Program-made: the position numbers and the translations under genes
The notes under the pieces: model-generated
The model's input: the letters and a program-made list of their open reading frames with translations, nothing else
What the model was told of the DNA's origin: nothing
The model's database searches: none
Shown here: in pieces, positions 20,583 through 32,391 of the stretch
Layout of the letters: the number at the start of each line of letters is the position of its first letter
Position numbering within the stretch: position 1 is the stretch's first letter
Assembly: GCA_951799445.1 (NCBI GenBank)
Contig: OX637297.1
Location: 11,470,001 to 11,534,000, forward strand
DNA from: Pseudisothecium myosuroides
Taxonomy: Eukaryota > Streptophyta > Bryopsida > Hypnales > Lembophyllaceae
Direction of reading: 5' to 3'
Length of the DNA: 64,000 nucleotides

Positions 20583-21589
20583 CATCCTAATGATGTGGGC
20601 CAAACCGCCCTCCCCTAAAGCACCCAGTGGGCGTTCCTCGCAAGGCCGCTCCAAGTACATCCTAAATGTGCTTGCCAAATCGTGGTGGTTGAACTGCGTC
20701 ACATTTTCCATTTCTTGGTGCAACTTTCAATAGTCCTGTGACATGCACTCCTTTTGGATGCGGATAGCTATTTTGCAAACTGCATATTCCTCCGATTTAC
20801 GTGATAAATTGGGAATGCTTTGCACATCCGCTCCTTCTTTATGCAAATATGCAAGACATGACTGCACTCACCACCTACATTGCAAAGTTTCCTCCATCTC
20901 CCTTGCAGATGTGAATGTGTACAAGGATTTCTTTGGTTCAGTAGCTACAGTGGTCATGCCCCAATCGCATATACCAATATACACTTGTGACTCGTCGTGG
21001 GGGAAGTGAAGCATGATGTTGTCTGGAGAAATATCATTATGGAGATGCCCAGCAACATGCAATGCATGCATGATGTGCACCAATGCCCATGCAAGCTCCG
21101 TTCACTTCCTCCTAAATTGAGCAAGACGGAAAGCATCAAGCCTATCTGACTCTGTTGGATTAGAATGCAGCAACCAAATACCTATGTTGTCGGGATACAT
21201 ATGATCCAGGTATAACATTTGCTGTAGTGTTCCACCGTTCTACCAATACGCGTACCCTTCATTTCTTATTGCACGAATTGTAACAAATCGTATAACTCCA
21301 GGATGTGGAATCCGCACTGCCATTGACTCGTTCTAGTGTTCCAATCTCGCAAGATGAGGCTGCCTGAGATGTTGGTTGGATACCTTTGCTGCAAACTCCC
21401 AAAAGGGGGGTATATCGGAACATCCTTCAATTCAAAACCTCTTAATTGTTGCATAGCTGCCCTGCATGATTCTGTCATCTTGTGGAATCACCCGTGCAGT
21501 CGTGCCGTGTCTGGAGGCTCTATGAGATGCTGTTTGCGAGTATTGATTTCAGCGAGTCCCTGCTTGCTATTCCACCAACCAAATGACCC
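20583..21589 (-). pseudogene. U1 kinase-like gene, host copy, C-terminal part
   Basis: The minus strand encodes the C-terminal half of U1, continuing from 27388-27842 across a nested insertion. Kinase-fold landmarks are a WNGGTLRQML segment, LAWALVHIMHALHVAGHLHN, the catalytic-loop motif HNDISPDNIML (near 21018-21041) and the magnesium-loop motif ICDWGM (near 20958-20967; DWG in place of DFG). HxD and the Asn five residues later are intact, so this copy keeps the residues expected for catalysis. No glycine-rich loop or VAIK lysine could be identified with confidence. Similarity to the plus-strand copy (41875-43397) ends at about 20583. Stops break the frame, so I call it a pseudogene. Confidence 0.68.
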
Positions 21590-22671
21590 CTCGGGGGGGG
21601 CACCTAGTATTTTACTACAAACCACGTGCGAACAAGTGGTTTCTAATGAACTATAATTTCAACTTAAAATTTTGAGGGTTGCTTAATAATGACTATAGGT
21701 TTCTATTGCCAAAATTTCAAACTAAAATAATAGTTGAAATGATTTGTACAAGAGGTTGAAAATGGCCTAAAACGGCATGTTTTTCAACTCAAATATTTAT
21801 AGAGATCACATTTAGATGACCATTGCATTAATACTCAACTCAAAATGAACTTTCAATAGAGAGCTATTTTTAGGAATTTTTTTTTCATTTTTAGACAATT
21901 TTTTAGGATATAATATAGGGGTGTGAAAGTTATTTTTCAGTTGTACAGTGTATCTAATTACTTCAAAAATTTGTAACTAATTATCATTAACAAATAAAAA
22001 TATCAATAATTCAAAACATAAACTTTTGAAGTAGGAAAATCTAGTCGTATTTTTTTTATTTCATTTTATTTAAATTTTAGGATATTATATAGGGGGTCCA
22101 AAGTTTTGTTCGCACGTGTTTTCTAATGGACACTCTAAGTGACCCCCCTGTGGGCGCTAGATTACCCACCCTTGGTAATAAAGCGAACACCGACCAGGTT
22201 CTATGCCTTTATCCACATTTTTTAATATATGGGGGTGATGTGAGCGCGGTCCACTGTGCCTTCCAAGCAATGGATCTTTTTTGCTAACGTTTCCTAAGTG
22301 TCGTGGATGGCAGCGAATAATTAGTAATGCATGTAGTAACTCACAAGTTAACTGCGATGTTTAGAGTGATGGTGAAATCCGAACTCCCTAACTATCTATC
22401 CTATGTCGAGGGTCGACTGAGTAGTCGGCGTCATTTATAACGTCCCTAACTACATAAAAAGGGGAACCCCTATGTTCCTTCCATGAACCCCTAAGACTAT
22501 CTTGGGTTTCTAAGACTTCACCTAGGAGTTCTACTTTTAAAAACTACCCCTAAAGTTCCAACTTCGGAATGTAACTCTAGATTTTATTTTTTTAACTTGA
22601 TTCTTAAATATTAACTACCGACTTGTGCTCGATGTTTTGACTTTTGACTCTATGTTTCTATTCCTAAATTA

Positions 22672-22880
22672 ACTCTAAGATTTACCCTTGAATTTTAACT
22701 CTATGTTTTAACTTTTAACTCTAAGTGTTTACTCCTAAATTAACTCTAAGATTTACCCTTGAATTTTAACTCTATGTTTTAACTTTTAACTCTAAGTTTT
22801 TACTCCTAAATTAACTCTAAGATTTACCCTTGAATTTTAACTCTATGTTTTAACTTTTAACTCTAAGTTTTTACTTCTAG
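22672..22880. repeat. 72-bp tandem repeat in A/T-rich 'aactctaag' DNA
   Basis: About three units with landmark 'cctaaattaactctaagatt'. The surrounding 22.5-23.6 kb is made of looser variants of 'ttaactctaagtttt' type words. Confidence 0.6.
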
Positions 22881-24639
22881 AATTACTTCTAAATTTTAAC
22901 CTCTAGGTTTGACTCTATGTTTTCACTTTGACTCTAGATCTTTTCTACTTCCAACAACTAACTCTAACTTTAACTTCTACCTCTTAACTTTTAGCTTCTA
23001 CTTTTAGCCTTTCACTATAACTTTTTACTCCCCAATTGACTCTAAAGTTTAACCTTTAAATTTAATCTTAACTTTTGACTTTTGACTTTTGACTTTCTAC
23101 TTCCAACTTTAATCCTATCGTTTTAATCCTAGTTTAACTCTAAGTGTTATCCTCCTAAATTTAACTCCAACTTTTTAACTCTAGGGCTTAACTTCTAAAC
23201 TTATTTCCACAGTTTACTCTAAGTTTTGACTTCTAATTTTAACTCTATTTCTAACTAAAAATCTACTCGTAATTTCTACCCCCTAAATTTAGTCCAAGGT
23301 TTTACTTTTTAATTTCTACTTCCCACTCGGAATTTTTTACTCCTAATTAACCCTAACTTCCTTTTCTAAGCTACCCTAAGGTTTCACTGGAAATTTTAAT
23401 CCCCTAAATTAAACTTCCAAATTAATTCTACTTTTTAACTTCCCAAAGTTAACTCTAGATTTTGACCTTAGAATTTTAACTTTAAGAAATAAAATGTAAA
23501 TTGATTCTAATTCTAACTGCTAATTAATCCCTAATTTTAATCCTAAATTCTCTTTCTAATTTAAACCCCTAAGGTCCGTCCATGATTCTTTTTGGATGAT
23601 TTCTACTCAAAATTCCTCCGTCCTACCCCCTACCGCTTAACTTAGCCTAACGCGGTCAGTTTACGGTCAAATCTTAATTATAAGATGTTTTCGGAAACCC
23701 CTATCACTAATCTATAGACTTTTGAATCTAAACTTCTAATTTGCACTAATCACGGATGCTAATCACGCTCTAAGGGCTGATTAGGAAAATAAATGCTAAT
23801 TAGGGAGAAACATCAAAGACTAAATCAAAAACTCACCTCTTCACTACCGGTGTCGGAAATGACTTCGTCCACGTCCACGTGTACATCCTCACGCTCCATG
23901 GTAGTCTTTGGCTTTGTTTTGAATTTTTCTTCAAGCTCACCGCTTATTGAGAAAATATTACAATTTTTGATGATCTAAACTCCCTCTTTTCCTTCCTCCT
24001 TTTCTTTTCTTTCTTCCCCTCTCTTCTACACTAGCACTATTCCACCTAAGCTTTTATGAGTCTTACACTATGGTTTCAAACTACGAGAAGGGTTTAAATG
24101 TTCTTCCTACCTTCTTACACAATTTGCCTTTGTGTCATCCTAATCCTCCTCCCAACGGTCACCACAAATTCTCAAGATTTCCTTTTCTAATCCTACCTAA
24201 GCCTAAGCCTAGGTCACTATTTATCGTCTCTCTCGCCTCTCCCCTATTTCATTCGATTGTTCTCTATCCTTCCTCCATTGTGTGTAGAGTGTTTTGTAGT
24301 TGTTGGTGAGGGTGAGACTTCCTTGTGTGCAGGTACGGTGGTGCTCCGCTCTTTTCTCCCTTCTTCCTTTTTGATTTTAGACCCTAATCCCTACTTAGCA
24401 ATAGGTCAGCCCCCCATTTTCCTTTGTTTTGTTTATCTAGTGTGAGAGAAACCAAAAATCAAGAAAAAGGAGTTTAAAAATGGGGACCGAACTGGGGCCC
24501 CAACTGCCTGCCGGACCAAGCCTGGCCTCCCGGCTGGCTGGCTAGCTGCTGGGGGGTCGGGTTCAAACAAAATAAATAAATAATTTATTTATTTGTTTTC
24601 TTTTGATATCGGATGATGTGACCTGGTCTGTTATGGCTC

Positions 24640-25080
24640 TCAACTTGATCTGGTCTGTTTGGTTCCCGACTTGATTTGGTCTGTTTGGTTCTCGACTGAT
24701 CTGGTCTGTTTGGTTCTCGACTTGATCTGGTCTGTTTGGTTCTGGACCTTGACTACTAAGGGAAAACTGGATTTTTGGGCAAACTGGATTTTTGGTGAAC
24801 TAAGGGAAAGAAAACTTGGAGAAAATAGAACTTGGGGAAAACAACTTGGAGAAAATAGGACTTGAGGGAAATAGAACTTGGGAAAATAAGACTTGGGAAA
24901 AATAGAACTTGGGGAAAATAGGACTTGAGGGAAATAGAACTTGGGGAAAATAAGACTTGGGGAAAATAGAACTTGGGGAATAATTTAGTCACACTAAAAC
25001 TTGGGGAACACTCAGACTCACTAAACACTTGGGGAGCAACTTAGACACACTAAACACTTGGGGAACAACTAAACTAAAGA
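24640..25080. repeat. Two short-unit tandem arrays
   Basis: Units of about 31 bp, 'gatctggtctgtttggttct', repeat to 24750. From about 24800 a purine-rich array based on 'gaacttggggaaaata' follows. Confidence 0.65.
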
Positions 25081-25317
25081 AAACGTTGGGATTAACTAAA
25101 CTTCACTAAATGCAAAGGAACCTACATATCTTGGAAGCTAAACTCTGGAGGTTTCCACAAAGGTCTTGGAAACTAGACTTTGGAACTAAACACGAGGGAG
25201 GTGCAAAGCTTTGCCGTTAGATTGGTTTTAACACCAACTTTAGGACTTCTTGGCACCTCGGGGGTTCAAGGCTCCGCCGTCTACACTTTTAACACACGCT
25301 TTAGGACTTCAACTTTG

Positions 25318-25680
25318 TCACTAGTTCAAAGCTTCGCTGTTCCGGAGGGGGGTCCACTCAACAAGGAGAAGATTAGAAGAGGGTTTGAGATAACTTAGAA
25401 AACATGTACAAAGGAGGTTCAAAGCTTCGCTGTCCCGGAGGGAGGTCCACACAACAAGGAGAAGATTAGAAGAGGGTTTGGGATAACTTTAGAAAACCTG
25501 CACAAAGGAGGTTCAAAGCTTCGCCGTCCCGGAGGGGGGTCCACTCAATAAGGAGAAGATTAGAAGAGGGTTTGGGATAACTTTAAAAAACATGCACAAA
25601 GGAGGTTCAAAGCTTCGCTGTCCCGGAGGGGGGTCCACTCAACAAAGAGAAGGTTAGAAGAAGGTGTAAGAAAAACACAA
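25318..25680. repeat. ~96-bp tandem repeat, about four copies
   Basis: Landmark 'ttcaaagcttcgctgtcccg' recurs near 25322, 25411, 25509 and 25604. Each unit ends in a gtttgggataacttt stretch. Confidence 0.75.
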
Positions 25681-27387
25681 AGAGAAAACACACAAGTTAG
25701 ACCACGTGGCAACACAAAGCTCACACGCTAAAGGCCCCCCAAAGCGGCATCGCCAAGGTACGGTGGGGGGTGACTTTAAGATTAGTGCAAGATACAAAAA
25801 GACTCTTAAACTTCACAAGTTAGAACACAACACGTACAAGAGGGAGAGAGAGGCTCTCCACTTACAACAAGGTACCAAAAACTTCACAAAAGAGTACACA
25901 AAGCAAGGTAGAAGGACCCCCAAGGACCTTCAAAGCTTGAAAATAAGCAACAATGGAGCCAAAAGTGCTTCGAAAACACCGTAGAGGTTTTTGGCTTCAA
26001 ACGCCAAAATATCCAAAATAACTTGGACCCACGGACCCAAAACAAGAATTGGGGGTGTTCTAGAGAGAGAAATGGGGCCCTTATATAGGTTTCCAAGGGC
26101 TCACCCCTCCCTCTAGAGTTCTAAGGTAACCTTATCAACGGGGATTTTCATCCTCATCCTCAAAGATTTTCATCCTACATCCTAAATTTCTACTTCTACC
26201 ATCTATGCTGGACCAACATCCTAACTTTTGGAGATTAGCTCCAATTGCCGAACGGATTGCGCCGTTGGATCCAGAACGCCGTGTTTAGTCCTAGTCTCCC
26301 CTACCCCCCGTATCGAGGCCAAAAACCCATCGTAGGCTAATTTAGTTTAAATACCAAATCGTGGTAAAATCCTAGATCTTGGGGGTCTCCTATTTTGAGA
26401 AATGTGAATAGCCTAGGGTCTCCGGTAGGTGCGAGAGAGTCGGGAAGGGCTTTTGGTTGACTTCGTTTCGCCATCGTATGGGCCCGGAATGCCAGTCAAC
26501 GTGGCGGGGACCCCGCCACGTGGTTAATTCCCGAGGAATCTCGTCGGTTGGGGTACTTGTCGCTATCGAAATGTTGTGAAACTTCACGGAGCGCATTATT
26601 AACATAAAACAAGCTAGTCTAATTTTTAGTGAGATTTTATTGTAACCTGGGTAATTTCCATGAAATTCCCGTTGGAGGTTAGGAGGGTTGACCACCCGGA
26701 AAAAGGTTCTTCTGCAAGTCGGAAGATGCCGGGATTTTTCACGTGACCTCTCAGGGAGTCGCATGAAAGACGTGCGGGTGTGTTTCCGTACCTGGCACGA
26801 TTGGTCAATGGAGATTTACAACTGGCCATCTCCTCGAATTAGCGACGGTGCGGGAATCTTCTGCAGCTGGAGGAATCTTGGCGAACCGATTTTGCCGTTG
26901 GACTCCTGGCATGGGATTCACCCTAGAACACCATCTTTGGGCTGTAGATTCCTCCACGGGCCTGGTCTTGCGTGAGTGGCTCCTGCATGCTAACAATCGG
27001 GACTTTGGGAATTCGTCGATCTAATGGGGAATTCTAAATCTAACTCTAGGACCCGACCTAGTGGCCTCGCTGTGGATCCCTCGGACCGACCTAGGCATGA
27101 ATCGCCACATTCATGGTGGGATTTAGCCCTTTTGGGGCTGTGTGACTCGAATCCTCCAAATCTAACCTCTTCGTTATTTTTATACCATTTTTAGGCAAGG
27201 TTTGGGGGATTCTAAGTAAAAAACACAAATCTAGACCAAATGCTATAATGGGTATGACACAACCCTATTTTGGTTCTACACTCTTTTTATGGATTTTTCT
27301 ATACTTTTATCAACTTTAAATTGCAAATTTCAAAAAAAATAATTCTACGAGTCCCAAGTGACAAATTGGGAGCTCACACCCCCCGAG

Positions 27388-27842
27388 AATGACCCTTGTC
27401 TGTTACAATTCTTTTCAAAAGGAGTGCAGCGGCCAACAAACAAGTCCGCTCTGAGAATGACTTCTTGAAAGGCTTCATCATTATTGTGGTGCAGTTTCCC
27501 ATACTTTGTGAGGATGTCTTTTGCATTCCACTGTGCATCATGCACTTTGTTCCTCAAGAATTGATTGAAGTCCTTCTCCATCTCATGGTGCCATTCAGAA
27601 ACGCTCAATAAATCCATCATCCGTTGCCACATGTCTGCCTTGAATTTCGCCGCGCACTCTTCACCATACTTGACATATTTGTTATGTAAGGACATAGTGG
27701 TTTCTGACTCATAGAAGTCGGCGATGTATTTCATCAACACTCTCTTGCATACTTTAGATAGAACTTTCTTTGTTCCCTGCCTGCTTGATTGTCCTTCTTG
27801 ATGCCCATGTTTCTTCTTCGCAACCTTCTTTGCTCTCGGCAT
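27388..27842 (-). pseudogene. U1 kinase-like gene, host copy, N-terminal part
   Basis: The start is the ATG of MPRAKKVAKKKHG (27842); the adjacent upstream ATG at 27845 is not conserved in the paralogue. The first 30 residues are very basic (nuclear-signal-like), followed by a mostly helical, unrecognised domain with VLMKYIADFYESETTM, KFKADMWQRMMDLL and LRADLFVGRC. The frame is open to the TIR insertion at 27388 and continues at 21589. The plus-strand paralogue at 41875 is about 90% identical by eye here. What the N-terminal domain does is unknown. Confidence 0.68.
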
Positions 27843-28059
27843 CATGAAGGCCTTGTAGTATCAATGAATAAGTGTCGTGGGAAATCATTTTCATATAAAT
27901 CGTACATTGAAGCTGAAAAATCCGGCAATAAGGGGCCCCCAAAAATCTGAGGAGAGGAACCAATGGAGGGGGAGACCCATAGAGCTCTCCGCTCCGCTCT
28001 TGCTAAACACAAGGGGAAAAACAAAAGTGAGATACGGACAAGTCATCCGCTCTTCATAT

Positions 28060-28480
28060 AGGTGACGGTCGGCCGCACCGCGTCCGACCCATTAGACAGC
28101 TCCGATGCGGCATACGACGTACCGTCCGTTCAATCCAATGGTCTACGATGGACAGACGGGCCAACCACTACCTCATTGGATGACAGATCCAACATCCACC
28201 CACCTATCAGACGCCCACGGACCGTCGGTCCATGCGGATGGCCTTGATGAGGCGGTCGCCCAGCCATTCGCGAGATCCAACAGTTGGCAATGGGTTTAGG
28301 TGATGATCGTTTCATCAGACGACTGGATCGCGGATGCTGCGGGATCCAACGGCGGAGTTGCGTGCGCCGCTTCGGACGGCCCCGACAAGGTAGCCGACCA
28401 GCCGGCCGGCCCATTCTACGGTCGCAATTGGGCAGACTGTTGGACGTTAACCAACTAGGCGGACTGTCGAGAAATGTTTT
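28060..28480 (-). promoter_or_regulatory. CGGACG/CGTCCG-rich tract upstream of U1 (host copy)
   Basis: A GC-rich block of many GTCCG/CGGAC words in both orientations, in otherwise A/T-rich DNA. It lies 220-640 bases upstream of the U1 start. A pyrimidine-rich leader precedes the ATG. An equivalent tract is upstream of every gene in this region. Confidence 0.55.
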
Positions 28481-29103
28481 TTTCATCAACATTAACGTAT
28501 TTGCTTGTATTTTTTTGGGTCACACATTTCACAAGTGAAAAGTTCCAACTCATTTTCTTAAATTCTGTATTGGAATCAATTATTCAAAAAAAATTGGGAA
28601 GGAAGTGCAAATGAAATTTGAGGATCGCTGAAAAAAGTTTAAGGGATATTAAAAAAATGGGGATTGAAATCCACATCTCCAGTCCATCTTTGGAAAAACA
28701 TCACTACAGGCCTGCAACCATTATTTAACTCCTCCATGACCATTTGTTCCCTTTGTGGATACATAATTTTTATTTCAATCGGTGCCCTCTAGCAAAAAAT
28801 GGGGCACAATAAGCTAGAAGCGGAGATCGGTAGTTTTAAATCAAAGAAAACCCAGAAAAACAAAATAATTAATTAATTAATTTTTTCTAAAATATTATAT
28901 TTTGGAACAATATGTGAAGCTTTAATTCATTCAATTTGGACTTGTAATGAAAAAATTATGGACAATTTCAGTTTTACGGGCAATCTAAGCATCTTCTTCG
29001 AAAAAGAACTCATAGGATTTAATTTTGAATGCAATTTGTACAATTTTCCAAAAAAAATGGTTAAACATGGTGAAGTTTGCTTGCTTCAACAATCTCACCG
29101 TTG

Positions 29104-29570
29104 CAGGGTTGGCTGGACGTCTGGCGTCCGCATCTGGCACACCATCGAACGTCTTCCGCCATTTGGGAATTCGGGATTTTACCTGGGGTAAAAAAAAACC
29201 CGTCTGCATTGCGGACGACCTGGCCCTGTCCGCCCCGACCGAGGCCGTCCGCAACAGCATCCGCCTAATTCGACAGCATAGGGTGCGCTTTTAGTGAGGC
29301 GTCCGCCTTATTTGACGGCTGTGTGGCGTTGAAAGAATTCGGACGCCCCAACCGCAGCCATCAGCATCGGTTGGACTTCCCATCCGCCTTGACTACGCTA
29401 GCTGCCGTCGTCGGACGGCTGGGCATCCGTGGTCCCGTCCGCCAGATCCGATGATTGCGACTGCGCGGGCGGGTGGGCATCCACTGGATCCGACAGCTGG
29501 GATGCCTCCGACGGGTTGGATGGGGTATCCGCTTGCCATCCGGTGGCGGACAATTGGGACTGGGTGGGTG
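29104..29570 (+). repeat. Left terminus and CGTCCG-rich subterminal region of the giant hAT-like element
   Basis: It begins with the 8-bp inverted terminus CAGGGTTG, then dense GGACG/CGTCC words in both orientations to about 29570. hAT transposases bind repeated subterminal motifs, so these words are candidate binding sites. The right end (58830-59295) mirrors this. Confidence 0.6.
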
Positions 29571-31267
29571 GATTGGGATTTGTGTAAAAACTATTCCTAG
29601 AATTTTAAAAATTTGTTTCTGAACTCATAAGTTTAATAAATTTATTATTGGAAAAAAATTATAAATACTAATTAATATTTTTCTAACTTTTTCAGGGAGG
29701 GGCCTAGAATTTTGTTTAGCCTTTTTAGGGAAGAAGTTATAATTATATAAATTTGATTTGTGTCTCATTTTTTAATACTACGGTGGTTGCTAGAAACACC
29801 TACCGGTTTCTGTAGCGTTTTCCACAATACTCAATTTTTCATTTCAGAATACTGTATAATTTTAAAAAAAAAAATTTTAAATGGAAAAAATATTTTTAAT
29901 GTTTAAACCTTTCAGAAGAATATACCCTAAGAAGGAAAAACATATGAAAAATCTCTAAGTACGAGAACTAGAAAAGTCTCAAAAACTAGCAAAATGTCAG
30001 AAAAATAGGTACTTTTACATTTTAATTTGTAAAAAATAAGAAAATCAATTTTTAAAAATATCAAAAATGTCAACTTCGAAGAACTTTATGATAAAAAAAT
30101 TTCACCAACAGAATGATCTTAAAAGCATCATCAATGTTCAAAAAAACGGGTGCAAGGGAGCCCTATTAGCACGTGTGCGGAGGACGCAAAATAAAATAAT
30201 TTTTAATTTCCTTTGGTAGAAACATGACCTCCTACTATAGGAATAGACCATAGAAATTTCAGCTCTAAATCATTGATTTTGGGTGCTCCCCAATGCTAAA
30301 AATCCCTAAACCACAAAGTGTGACAAATTAGCTAAATTAAAATTTAAATATAAAACGATTTTTGAAAATTTCTAAAAAATAGGGGATCTGAAGACTATAA
30401 AGTTAGCCATCTTCAATAAAAATTTCAAGTGAATCACGTCCATGCTGCAGAAGTTATAGTGGATGACAAAAGAGTCACTTTCATTATGACGCAAAATAGT
30501 ACCAGACTTTCTTGCAATCACCCACTAGTACATTTTTTAATAAAATCATAAAAGTGATTGAAATACTCTTCCTTGGAGTTTGATTCAGAAATTCTATATT
30601 TTTTATAATGCAAGAACAAAAGCCTCTAGAACTTCACTGCCAAAAACACTTTATACATTTTGAATACAACATCCAAATTTTCCACAGTATCTGGACATTC
30701 TTGTTCATGAATTCTAAGAAATGAAAAAAATACTAGCCAATTATCCACTATTCTACGAACTTGTGGCGTATCCTAAAACCTAAGAAAATCCATTAAAGTG
30801 AAATGATTTCATTACAAATATATTCAATACAAAGTTCTTTAACTTACTAATTTATTGCTATGATTTATTTTTGGCCTCCTCCATTGACTAACATTGTAGC
30901 CATGTACAAATGTGGAATATGCAACAGCATCGAACGTGGTCATTTTCAACTATGTTGTAAAATACTTTCACTTCTTCAATAGCAAGGTATGTAGTACAAA
31001 CACTAGACAGTATTATTATTTCATTTTATTAGAAGATGCATTTGCCCAATTTAAATTTACAAATATGCCAGTTCATGTAACCTAATGTACTTTGAATTGC
31101 GTAAACGTTGTGCTCCATATTATTTGAAGGTGAAAACAAGCAAGATCCCATTTCACTACCAAAAATGGTTTAAATATTGGCATCATATGCCAAAACGGTA
31201 ATTAGATTTATTTTCCTACACCCTAAACTCTATAGGTCTATAAATAAAATTTCAACTTGTAACTGTC
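29571..31267. other. A/T-rich DNA, no gene seen
   Basis: About 1.7 kb with no ORF of note or recognisable repeat. It lies between the left subterminal tract and solo LTR F. Confidence 0.5.
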
Positions 31268-32146
31268 TGTCGTACGCGTAATCTAGGCGTAAGGATTCTT
31301 AACAACAAAACGTACTAAGATGACACAAGTTATCGTCCCAGGAGATTCCAGACGTTATCTCAAAATTAGTGTTTCTAGACCTCTAAGTTTCCAGATTTTG
31401 ACCACCTCAAGAAGGGTCCGTTCAAATCACAAATTCTCTTCCGGAACTACTTTCCTTCCGGATTCACTTCCCGGATCCGGTTTTATCCGATTTTCCGGTT
31501 TCTCTCTCTCTGATAAATTGGTTTTCTATACCTCTGTTTCACCCTTAGAAGGTTCCTCACTTGCTCTTTCCGAGGGGTAGGGAACTGCACCACTCTGAAT
31601 CTGACCTAAACTCTATAAACAATAAACAAAAACACAACCCAAGAAATGATCTAGGTGAGTAAACAGGGTGGCATCCTCACAACATTCCGGATGGCCTATC
31701 CGGAAAGCTGGTCACACAGGGTAGCGTTAGGTCCTCCTTACTACAATGACGGATACCGGACTTCCGGAACTAAGGGAATGGCTTCCAAGCTATCGACCGC
31801 TCATGAGGTTGACTAGCCTTCTGGTGGGTGGAAATGTTCCTCTGGCGGTTGCCGATCTCCGCACGGAACCGCCCCTGCGAATTCCGGACTAGCTTCCGGA
31901 CCACTACTTGGTCTCCACCAGATTACCGTACCAGCAATTTAAAGGCGCCACTTTCTCACTGCGCAAATCTAAAATTCATCTGCAAAACGTACTTAGCCTA
32001 ATCCAGCAGCCCAAGAATCCGGACTCCTCTCCTTGCACACTCTTACTTACACATCCACACAAGTGACTATAGACGCGATACGCAAGAGAATAATCCACAA
32101 GTGCTTTCCTGAATGCCTCAAATTAATATACAAGGAAAAGGAATGA

Positions 32147-32166
32147 CAGGCCAACAAGCCGGCCTG
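32147..32166 (-). promoter_or_regulatory. Conserved LTR hairpin (copy F)
   Basis: Stem CAGGCC/GGCCTG with loop AACAAGCC as given on the plus strand, the same structure as B. Confidence 0.5.
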
Positions 32167-32391
32167 CCCCTAAAAACCCACAAAAAGGCGACCCAAACGG
32201 CCACCAGAAAAATCTGCCAACGACCAAACAAAAAGCAAAAAGGCAACGGCCCTGAGGACCGTTCCGGGAATACCGGGAAACCGTTAAACCTCCTAAAAGT
32301 CTAGAACTACGGGCCCCACATCCGGGCAAACCGGTTCCGGAACTAGCTATCCAGCTAAAATCCTAACTATTACTACTGCTGCCCTAACTAG

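Larger units (their letters stand above)
22149..27378. mobile_element. 5.2-kb solo-LTR-like insertion (TGTG...CACA), TSD of C-run
   Basis: It starts TGTGGGCGCTAG and ends GAGCTCACA. It sits in the terminal C-run of the TIR element, with CCCCCC on each side (22143-22148 and 27379-27384), so a 5-bp TSD of Cs is consistent but not decisive. No coding motif is found. It is largely tandem repeats: 72-bp units at 22672-22880, ~31-bp units at 24640-24750, 'gaacttggggaaaata' units at 24800-25080 and ~96-bp units at 25318-25680. It could be a large noncoding LTR or a non-autonomous element. Confidence 0.65.
21590..27387. mobile_element. TIR DNA element in U1, TSD AATGACCC, carrying a nested solo LTR
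   Basis: Compared with the uninterrupted paralogue at about 42330, the U1 gene is broken with an 8-bp duplication AATGACCC (21582-21589 and 27388-27395). The insert starts CTCGGGGGG-GCACCTAG. Its other end, read inward, is CTCGGGGGG-TCACTTAG once the nested LTR is removed. A second inverted pair, ACGTGCGAACAA, lies 30-45 bases inside each end. Removing 22149-27378 leaves about 560 bp, a MITE-sized element. An 8-bp TSD fits hAT-type or Merlin-type families; I cannot decide which. Confidence 0.8.

Noticed and set aside
25706..25984. 92-codon Lys-rich ORF
   Set aside because: Lies just after the 96-bp array in A-rich LTR-like DNA; low complexity, no motif, no paralogue in the window.
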